In this document: positions 54,907 through 64,000 of the stretch, one piece after another
Layout of the letters: the number at the start of each line of letters is the position of its first letter
Numbering within the stretch: the first letter of the stretch is position 1
NCBI GenBank assembly: GCA_963971225.1
Contig: OZ020269.1
Location: forward strand, 93,248,865-93,312,864
Direction of reading: 5' to 3'
Origin: Melieria omissa
Lineage: Eukaryota; Arthropoda; Insecta; Diptera; Ulidiidae
DNA length: 64,000 bases
Made by a program: the position numbers and the translations under genes
Notes under the pieces: model-generated
What the model saw: the letters and a program-made list of their open reading frames with translations, nothing else
Told to the model about the DNA's origin: nothing
Database searches by the model: none

Positions 54907-57900
54907 ATGAATTCGTACGCACACAGCCTGGCCAACTGGGCGGCGCTGGCCGCACACGGACCACCGAGCATACTCGAGCCGCTGGCGCCTTCATTCAAAA
55001 CGACAACAACAACCACTACCACCACCACCAGCACAACTACAACAACCACCACCACCACTGAAGCGCCAACGGCCATCCTGAGCGGCATGCTGGACAACAT
55101 CACCACACTGCTGGCGTTCGACAACGAGACCACGCTGAACCACACGAACGCAACGACCATGCAAGAGGCGCGCGGCATGCGCTACTCGATCTCGTCGATG
55201 GTGCTGATGGGCATCATAGCGGCCATTCTCAGCATACTCACCGTTGCGGGCAACGTAATGGTGATGATTTCGTTCAAGATCGACAAGCAGCTGCAAACCA
55301 TAAGCAACTATTTTCTATTCTCGCTGGCCATAGCGGACTTTGCCATCGGCCTAATATCGATGCCGCTGTTCGCAGTCACAACCATACTCGGCTACTGGCC
55401 GCTGGGACCGCACATTTGCGACGCATGGCTGGCACTGGACTATCTGGCGTCGAATGCATCGGTGTTGAATTTGCTCATCATTAGCTTCGATCGGTACTTC
55501 AGTGTGACGCGGCCCCTGACGTATCGCGCTAAGCGCACCACCAACAAAGCGGCAGTCATGATCGGGGCCGCCTGGGGCATCAGTCTGCTGCTGTGGCCGC
55601 CGTGGATCTATAGTTGGCCGTACATCGAGGGCAAGCGCACCGTGCCGCCGCACGAGTGCTACATTCAGTTCATTGAAACGAATCAGTACATTACGTTCGG
55701 CACGGCGCTGGCTGCGTTCTACTTTCCGGTGACGATAATGTGCTTTCTCTACTATCGCATCTGGCGCGAGACGAAGAAGCGACAAAAGGATCTGCCCAAT
55801 TTGCAGGCGGGCAAAAAGGATTCATCGAAGCGTTCGAATTCCAGGTAAATGCTGCTTTCGATAGGGGAATGTTACGTATACGCCGTGGGTGCTGACATGA
55901 TTTTGATGAATAAGCCATGATTTTTTGAGGAAGTTAGTGCATATTTTTTCAACATTTAGGTATATATCGCACACGCACTACAAAAGTGACACAACTCAAC
56001 ATTTTTCATTTTCGGTTTTATGTGTTAATACTGTGCACAATGCATAAATCTACCAATCAGCAAAAGCTCAGTATATTTTGTCGTTTTTAACTGTTACAAA
56101 AATACAGTTAGGTCATGTTTTCATGTCAGAAGTTTGATGCTATTTGATTGCTGCAGCTCAATGCAAACGAGTCCTAACTCAAATTGTGTCACTTTTGACG
56201 AAATAAAATTTTGTTAAAGGTAATTTTAAGTAAAATTCTGACCATTTTTGTATATATTTTTAATTTTTAAAATTAATTATGAATTTTCAAATTTTTTCTT
56301 TCAACTTTTTCTTTATAATTATTAAATTCAGAAAAAGTGGCATAACTTGAAATAGTTCCGTAAGTATTGAATTAAAATATCATCAAAACAGTCACAACTC
56401 AAAATTTTGAATTTTCTAGTGTAAAATAAAAAAAAAATTTTTGGAACTTATCAAAAAGCATAATCTGTAGGGTTTTTCTACTGAACGGTCTATTCGTTAT
56501 TTAAAAAAAATGTTTATTTAGCTCAAAAACAGTTTTTTACGTTTCCTGAAAAATCACAAATTTTGAGTTGTGTCACTTTTGTTGTGCGTGTGCGATTTAT
56601 AGTAGAGACTGATCAGATCTTGAGGGATATTTTCAAAATTTGAGCAACAGTTTAAGAACAGTAAAAATTCCTTAATGCAAGTTCTGCGCATTCCTAGCAA
56701 ATTACAAAAATGTTACTGTTTTCGCCAAAATAATTTCCAATAACTTGCAGCGATATTAGGGAAAGTTTGTGTTCTAATTGAAGTCTACGAATTGGGCGCG
56801 TTTAATCAAAACCTTTAATAATGGTTAAATAAAATCAAAAAGTCATAATTTTGTATTTTTCCATTAATATTTAATAATTTTTCTGTACATAAAAAATATT
56901 GATAAAAAATTTATTTAAACCGTTTTAAGCTAAAATTGTTCAAAAGTAAACTAGCTCTAGAACTCTAACAAAGAGGCGTGGTGACTTCAAATATTGTGTG
57001 CACACTTCTTAAGGAAGTGCTTCATGATTCAAATATCAAAAAATGATATTGAGACCCAGTGTAAAATTAGGTGTGGAAAGGGTTAAAGTTGTCATTTAAT
57101 ATCATTTCTACAATTCACAAGTATTTTCAATATTTTCAGATTACATAAAATCAGTTCCTAATAACCTTAAATAATCACTTAATTTATTCTTTCAATGTAA
57201 AACCAAATAGTTCAAATTTAATGCTTCACTGCACACCTTTTCGAGCGCAGCCATTGTTGTTGTGGTTTTGGCTAAACAATGCTTGATTAACGCTGTTACT
57301 CAGAAACAAGCGTTGTGCCATGAAACGCAGCAAAGCATTCCATGAAATTCTAATAAAGCCACTTAATGACTTCAAATGCTAAATAAACTGAAACTAAAAA
57401 TAATTTGTTTCCTTTTTTTCTGTTCTCCATTTATTGGGCAATTTAGTGATGAGAACACCGTGGTGAATCACACCGGCATGCTGTCGTTCTCGCAGCTGGG
57501 CGCCAATCCCAACGACCACGACACCTGGCGACGGCCGCGTTCCGAGTCCTCGGCCGATGCTGAAAGCGTGTACATGACGAATATGGTGATGGACTCCGGC
57601 TATCACGGCATGCACTCGCGCAAGTCAAGCGTAAGTATTTGCCGCCTCTCAAAAATGTCCCATTAATTCTGACATTTGACAATTTTCCACATGACAGATC
57701 AAGAGCACTAACACAATAAAGAAACCATACTCGTGCTTTGGCGGCATTAAGGAATGGTGCATTGCGTGGTGGCACTCGGGACGCGAAGACTCGGATGATT
57801 TTCCCTATGAAGCCGAGGAGCCATCTGATTTAGGGTATGCAACACCAATTGACACTCCCTTACAAAGCTCCGCATCCAGGTAGTAAAAGTCAACATACAT

Positions 57901-60900
57901 TGCGTTTAATTTAGTAGAGCCAACGCACAGTTGTTGAAAAACAAAAGCAATCAAGTAAAGTTGAAAGCAAAACAAGAAAATATTGTTGCACCAAGAAAGT
58001 GAAATACACATGTAGTGAAAGTACTTTAATACTTCTCGGAATAGTCGAATTTCAAGTCGACAAGAGTTGACTTTAGTTTGATTACGTTGAATTGAAATTC
58101 TTTGCTTGGCGTCTGTAGAGCAACTCTGTATGTACGATTGTGCTCGTGCATGATTTCTTGTTTTTGTTGTACACAATTACACTAGTCTACAACTGCAGAC
58201 ACACACTTTTAAGGCGACTTGTGGTCGCTTCTTTGCTGTATAGTGACTTACTTTTTGATCGTATCGGTTGTGGCTGCAGCGCCAAGTAGAAATTTGCTCA
58301 TGATGTCATTAAAATTTGAATCTTTAGAAACTGTACACATTTTTTCAACAATTTCACTCCGTTTCACAGTTTAAATTAACGTTTTCTAACTTCAATTGCA
58401 TATTTTCTTATTTTAAACTGTGTATTCTTAATTTTCATAGCTGCTTTCTTTATAAATTTTATATTCTTTATTTGAATTGATACATTTTTGTCATAAGTTG
58501 ATTACTTTTAGATTCAATTGACACTTTTTCGTACTGAACTCATGCATTTTAATTTTTTATTTAATATTTTTGGTTTGAGAGAATGTGAGTTCTCATACAT
58601 ATTTTGAATTGAATTTATTATTCTGAGTTATGTTTTATCTTTTGGAATTTATCCTTTCTTGTAGTTTCTTTGTCTTTTGCTTTTCCAAATTTATTTCTTT
58701 CACTTTTCTCTGTTAAAAATCATCTGAATCTGATTTCAATTTTGTTTATTTTACATTTGAAGTTAAGTTTCATCTGTTTAAAATAATATTTTATCATTTC
58801 ATTGAAATTCTTAATATTTAATTTCATGTTAGCTATTTCTTCTTAAACTGACACTTCCTTTTTTAATTTTTACAGTTTTTTTTGTTTTTGTTTTTTTAAT
58901 TTTAAATCATATTTTCTCATTTCCTACTAAAACTTTCACATAATTTATGTGAAAATTTCACTTTCATAATTTATTTCTTTATTTGAAATCATATTTTCTC
59001 ATTTCAAACTGAAACTTTTAGATTCCAATTGTTTTTTTCCTGTTGTGAATTCAGAATTTGTTTTCTCTTTAAACTGAAAGATTCCCATTCTTATTTAAGT
59101 GTTTTCTCTATTTTAAATTCAGTGTTTTCCATTTGAACTGAAAGATTGTCAATCTTATTTGAGTTTTATCTCTTTTTAAAAACGATATTTTTTAAACAGA
59201 ACAAATTCTTTTTTATGTTAAGTTTTCTCTGTTTCAAATTATATTTTCTCATTGACTGATATTTTCTAATTTAAATTTTCTTTTTTTAATTTAGAATTTT
59301 AATTTTCTAAGTTGAGTTTCCTCTGTTTGAAATCAAATTTTTTCACTAAGGCATTCAGTCAGATTCTAATTCTTATTTAAGTTTTCTATTCTTGAAGTGA
59401 AACTTTTAAATATTTTTTGTCTGTTTTTAAGTACGATATTTTTTTAAACTGCAAAATTATGTTTAAACTGAAATTAGTAAAATAAATAAATTCTTATTTA
59501 TGTTGAGTTGTCTCTGTTTCAAATGATATTTTCTCATTTTGAACCAACATTTTCTGATTTAAATTTTCTATTATTTTATATTCTTAAGTTCAGTTTCCTT
59601 TGTTTGGAATCATATTTTCTCACTAAGGTTTTCACTAGGAATTTAAATATTTTTTAAGTTTTCTATTCTTAAGGTGAAACATTCAAACATTTTCTTTTTC
59701 GTTTTTTCTTTTCTTTTCGAGTTTTCTTTGTTGAAAGCCATATTTTTCACTTTTAATTCAAACTTCCTAGTCCAAATTTCAATGATATCTTGTTTTGATG
59801 CACATTTTCTCATGTAAGTTATAGTATTCTAAGTAGAATACTCTCTGTTTGAAATCACATTTTCTTAGTTTGAACTGAGATTATTTATTTGAATTTATTG
59901 ATTTTGAAAAATGGTTTCATTCTCAGTGTTGTTTCGTCTGTCTGAAAACATATGTTTTCAATTTGAACTGAGATTTATTTAAGTTAAATTTCCCTAAACT
60001 AACGTTTTCTTACTCTAAGTGAAAGTTCAAGTTTTTAACTTTGTTGTTAGTTTATTATTCACTTTGACTGACACTAATTCAATCTAAGTTGAGCTTTCTC
60101 TCCATAACTATATATTAATTCGGTTTGCACTAACGCCTTTTGATTCTAAGTTGAGGTTCTTCGGTTTGAAATAAATTTTTCTGTTAATTAGAACTGAGGT
60201 TTTCCAATTCTTATTTGACTTATTACTGCTTGAACTGTCCTTGAATCGTTCTAAGTAGTTTCTCTATTTGTATTCGTGTTTTCGCCTTTTTAATCGATTC
60301 ATTCTAATTCATGTTCGCATCTTCTCACTTTGATTAGTCGTCTAAGATCTCTAGTTTAATACTTATTTGTCAGATTTTTTAAAGAAAAGAATGCTGTACT
60401 AAACAATTGTATTAATAACTTTCCCATCCTCAGACTTTAGTACAATCCCAACCGCACCTTTCGACTTTCAACTAATGACAAATCTTTATTTCAAACTTGC
60501 AGATGCACCTCGATGAATGTCATACGCGACACATATTCCATAGGCGGCAGTGGGACCGGCGTTCGACCACCGAGCATAATGCTGCCCGATGTCTCGCCAA
60601 CCCCATTGCGACCGCCGATGACGCCGCTGTCGCAGCTACAGGAGATCTCATCGGCATCGGGTGCGCGCGATGCGCGTTCGCTGCCCGGCAACAATCGCAT
60701 TGGCTCGCGATCGGTCAGCCAGGACTCGGTCTACACGATACTCATTCGGTTGCCGCCCGACGGCACGAGCAATGGCGCCGAAGCGGCGCCATCAATCAAA
60801 ATGATACACGAAGATGTGCCACTGCCCGTGATGGCAATGCCGACGCGCAGGCCGCTGTCCTCGCGCGACTCCGAGTACAGTCTGCCGCTGGGGCGGCGCA

Positions 60901-61316
60901 TGTCGCATGCGGCACACGATGTGCGCATACCGCTCAATGCCAAAATCATACCCAAGCAGCTGGGCAAGGCGGCACAGGTGACGGGACGCAATGCGGCCAA
61001 GAAGAAGAAAAAGTCGCAGGAGAAGCGACAAGAGTCGAAGGCGGCCAAAACGCTGTCGGCCATACTGCTGAGCTTCATCATCACGTGGACGCCGTACAAC
61101 ATTCTGGTGCTAATCAAGCCGCTGACCACGTGCTCCGACTGCATACCGGACGAGCTGTGGGACTTCTTCTACGCACTGTGCTACATCAACTCGACCATCA
61201 ATCCGGTCTGCTATGCGCTGTGCAATGCGTCCTTTCGCCGCACCTACATACGCATACTGACCTGCAAGTGGCATACGCGCAATCGCGAGGGCATGGTTCG
61301 CGGCGTCTACAACTGA
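54907..61316 (+). CDS. mAChR-A: Muscarinic acetylcholine receptor, A type
   Basis: Exons 54907-55844, 57447-57630, 57698-57879 and 60503-61316 join in frame to about 705 residues. This is a class A G-protein-coupled receptor. The N-terminus (1-95) has N-glycosylation sites and a run of about 20 Thr. TM1 starts near 96. TM3 holds the acetylcholine-binding Asp (D178 in LALDYLASN) and the DRY motif (195-197). A very large third intracellular loop (about 283-610) contains Ser-rich and [19 protein letters not shown] segments. TM6 (about 618-640, with FIITWTPYN) and TM7 (NPVCY, 668-672) follow. Sequence closely matches Drosophila mAChR-A (mAcR-60C), which couples to Gq/11. Exons 2 and 3 encode only the loop and preserve frame when both are removed, so loop-length variants are possible. 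Confidence 0.95.
55967..56596. mobile_element. Inverted-repeat element (about 630 bp) in mAChR-A intron 1
   Basis: Ends ATCGCACACGCACTACAAAA and, on the minus strand, ATCGCACACGCACAACAAAA, continue as AGTGACACAACTCAA on both sides for about 34 bp. A further copy of the subterminal motif (CAAATTGTGTCACTTTTG) lies near 56,180. AT-rich interior without coding. TA borders are plausible but not certain. Confidence 0.7.
56597..57446. other. Rest of mAChR-A intron 1
   Basis: No feature apart from a lone GGAAAGGGTTAAA at 57,075 resembling a TTAA-element right end. Confidence 0.4.
58380..60250. repeat. Degenerate T-rich minisatellite in mAChR-A intron 3
   Basis: Within the intron 57,880-60,502, variants of TTCTCTGTTTGAAATCATAT, TTTTCTCATTT and GAACTGAAA recur in the same order many times (for example near 59,229, 59,331, 59,511, 59,598 and 59,845). 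Spacing is irregular, about 85-250 bp. The plus strand is strongly T-biased. It reads as an old tandem array that has drifted. Confidence 0.6.
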
Positions 61317-64000
61317 GTGGTGCCAAGTCGATGCACATACACACACGCGCACATACATGTGTGTGCGTTTTCGTTCTCACATACTATGCACATATAGCGA
61401 GCGTATGTTTAATGTAACGGAATCCATATACAATACAATACATGCATAATATGATACAATACAATACTCGTATAACGTTGATGGTAGGTTTATTAGGACA
61501 AATATCCATCCCCACGCCCAGGTCCAAATCCGCATCCGCACCCATAACCACACACCGTCAGTTGTTCGTGCATACCCGCACCGTTCATACAGCACACACA
61601 CTCACAAATTGCAAAAATTTTAAAAGTGAGTGTGTTTGTGTGTGTTTGTATGAATTTTTGCATATATTTCGGACACCCGATATTTGTATGTCAGCTGTCG
61701 CAACGACGCTAACAAAGCAGGTGTGGCGCAACAGGGAACAGGAGGAGGCGACTTGCGGCCGTCTTTGAAGACTTGACTCCTTTGATGTGTTTTGTTATTA
61801 ATATTAGCGCATAATACACGTACAATACCTAATGTAAGATTACATTTTATACCGTAAAAGTACTGATTTTTAAATATTATGTAAACCAAACCATGTATAA
61901 GTGAATATGTATTATTGCATAGAATAATTACTTATTAGAATGTTATCCACTTACATACACACGCGCGCGCACATGCACACGCACGGCTGAGCGGTCAGAG
62001 GCGCCGACGAACGACGAACGAAATGAGAAACGGGGTGTGGTGTACGGCGCGCTCGAGTTTGTGTGCCATGTGCGCGTGTGCTGTGTGTGTGCACGGGTCA
62101 GCTGAGACTCCACTACGGGTAGTTGTGTTGCGCATGCAACCATATGCACACATATTGATTTTTTTCGCTCTTGTGCAGCGGAAACAGCAGCCGCATTACG
62201 CGCTAATTGCGAGCACGTACTTAAGTTGTTCTAAACTGATGAAGTGCTTGTTACTAAGTACACACGTACTCGTATCCTAAATCTACAAACACGAAAGTAC
62301 ATATACACATACATATATATATACTTATATATATATTTATATATATGATTTTACACCACAAGTTGAGCAAAGTGTGAAAAATATTACAAGTACTCGTTGG
62401 CGCAAAGTTGGTACGAATACTAAAAGAACACTCATACGCCCCGTTGAACGCCGTTGTTGAGTTAATTGATGTGTATTCATATTTTGCGTGTCTTATGTAT
62501 GTTTTGATACAAAACTTGATAGCATAATTTTATTAAGAAAGTCAAAGTTGTTGGCATACAATAAATAGGAATTTTTAATTTTAATAGTTTGCGTGTCTTA
62601 TGTACGTTTTGAGCTTAAAAATATATTTTTCATATGAATTGAGAGGACATAATTTTGTAAAGAAAGTGAAAGCTATTGACATACATTCAATACATTGGCT
62701 CTCTAACAAAACACAATTCTCCACTGACAATTTTGAATAATTTTGAGCGGCCGTGTGTATATGTGGGCAGCAATGAGCGAATTGCATTAAAATCAAAATG
62801 AAAGAGAAAAATGTTTTGCAGCGCATAACAACAGAAAATTACTTTAAGCATAATTTGTTTATTGTTTCAAAGGTTGTTTATAGTAAATTCGTTATTGAAA
62901 TAAGTGAAAGCCGAATGCATTGTTTCCTTTTTAACTATAAGTTAGATCAGTTTTTCATGCAGTCATTTGCCACCAATCCACTGATAATGAAAAGTAGATA
63001 AATTCAAGTACCGGTCAAGTACAACTAAGCAAAGTTAAGTAAAGCAAAGCGATTTTAAATAAGTTCAACATTCCTTTAATAAGTGCACTGATGAGCCAAA
63101 GCCTTATTGCCCCCAACACACCTACAGCTTTAAATCGATTTTGTCTAACAAATTTGAGCATTTTTTGAATGAAGCATACAATTAGGCAATTAGCTAAATT
63201 TGAATTTGAATAAATTTGAATTTTTTCACGTGTTCAAATGAAAGATTTGTAATGCTGAAAAAAATCCAAAATACAAAGAATAAAATCGAATTTTTCGTAG
63301 ATTTTGTAGTGGCACGCAATTAGCGCAACATTTGTGGTACAGTTGTTCATCGTCACAGAAACTGGGCACAGATCTATATTTAACGATCAGTTGCATTCTC
63401 AACGATTAAAAACCATTCCCTGTTGAATACATTTTAGAGTCTATTTTCTGTTGATGCTACAATACAAAAAATGTTGAACTTTTTAAGTTATTCTTAAAAT
63501 ATTTTGCTTGATAGCAAAATAAAATGTACAGTGAAATAACATGAAGCGAGCTTTAGCAGCAAATAAAATCAAAGAGAAAGTTCTACTAACAAAATATTAT
63601 AGTTGCAGAGCGCAGCTGCTTTCTTTTCGCGCACCTAAAATGAAACTTTAAAGCTTGTATAATAAATTGGATCAAAAAGTTTTCAGTGCAAGCAAAAATG
63701 TTGACTGAAAGTTTAAATTGCGAAATATAAACAATTTGCAGCAGTTAAATTCACTTTGCTATGCTATAAGTGAATATGCACAAAGTTGTAAGAGTATTTC
63801 ATACGGTTTTACTAACTAATTTAAACTTTACATTATTTAAATTTTTACCATATTTTTATTTTTAATATTTTCAATTCCAATTTTAAAATCCAAACAAACA
63901 TAAAAACAATTAGCGTTGGAAATGAGGTAGTGAAACACTTCTCAGGATATTCAGTGGGTTAACCCATACAAATTGATTTTTTTTTAAATCACAAAAAAGT
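61317..64000. other. mAChR-A 3' flank and downstream DNA
   Basis: 3' UTR begins after the stop at 61,316, with CA repeats at 61,330-61,360 and AATAAA-like signals further on. TA/CA microsatellites lie at 62,290-62,350. A 106-bp diverged tandem pair starts GCGTGTCTTATGTA at 62,486 and 62,592. No further gene recognised to the window end. Confidence 0.45.

Noticed and set aside
57070..57090. TTAA element right end (GGAAAGGGTTAA)
   Set aside because: No left end or interior similarity upstream.
60497..61417. 306-codon open frame in another phase over the last mAChR-A exon
   Set aside because: Overlaps a clearly conserved receptor exon (TM6-TM7); the alternative protein has Gln/His/Ala composition bias and no domain. 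It is a GC-rich shadow.

Overview
The window is eukaryotic nuclear DNA from a higher (brachyceran) fly. All four recognisable genes are close in sequence to Drosophila proteins, but introns and gaps are larger and full of short DNA transposons and truncated non-LTR retroelements. A tephritid fruit fly is my best guess; this is inference, not proof. Coding exons are GC-richer than the AT-rich introns and spacers, and splice sites follow GT-AG.

Layout. (1) 1-5,995 is transposon-rich upstream DNA: a Tc1/mariner deletion derivative (649-1,219), a non-autonomous element whose ends resemble P-element ends (1,542-1,963), a 5'-truncated non-LTR retroelement with a 15-bp target duplication (2,089-3,243) and an intact irritans-type mariner (3,772-5,064). 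(2) 5,996-17,945 (+): a 17-exon receptor tyrosine phosphatase, best matched to Ptp52F. Its introns hold retroelement pieces, a likely solo LTR and a 927-bp fold-back palindrome. (3) 18,770-19,862 (-): Rpn8, a 19S proteasome lid subunit, convergent with the phosphatase. (4) 24,743-35,834 (+): Slik, a Ste20-like kinase, with two alternative last coding exons and an optional 42-nt exon. (5) 36-54.8 kb: a transposon graveyard (SINE, TTAA-flanked MITEs, mariner/Tc1 remnants, retroelement tails) containing a probable 5' non-coding exon near 46 kb. (6) 54,907-61,316 (+): the A-type muscarinic acetylcholine receptor (mAChR-A), four coding exons, followed by its 3' flank to 64,000.

The genes are not an operon and do not form one pathway: a neural cell-surface phosphatase, a proteasome subunit, a cortical/ERM kinase and a Gq-coupled receptor. 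From memory, Rpn8, Slik and mAChR-A are all at the tip of Drosophila chromosome 2R (cytological 60), while Ptp52F is at 52F, so the block may show partly conserved synteny with one rearranged neighbour.

I did not find a new enzymatic system. The most interesting structures are the P-like MITE, an ~82-bp TTAA element family built on a perfect 16-bp palindrome with nested copies, the large intronic fold-back, an apparently intact mariner, and the alternative ends of Slik.
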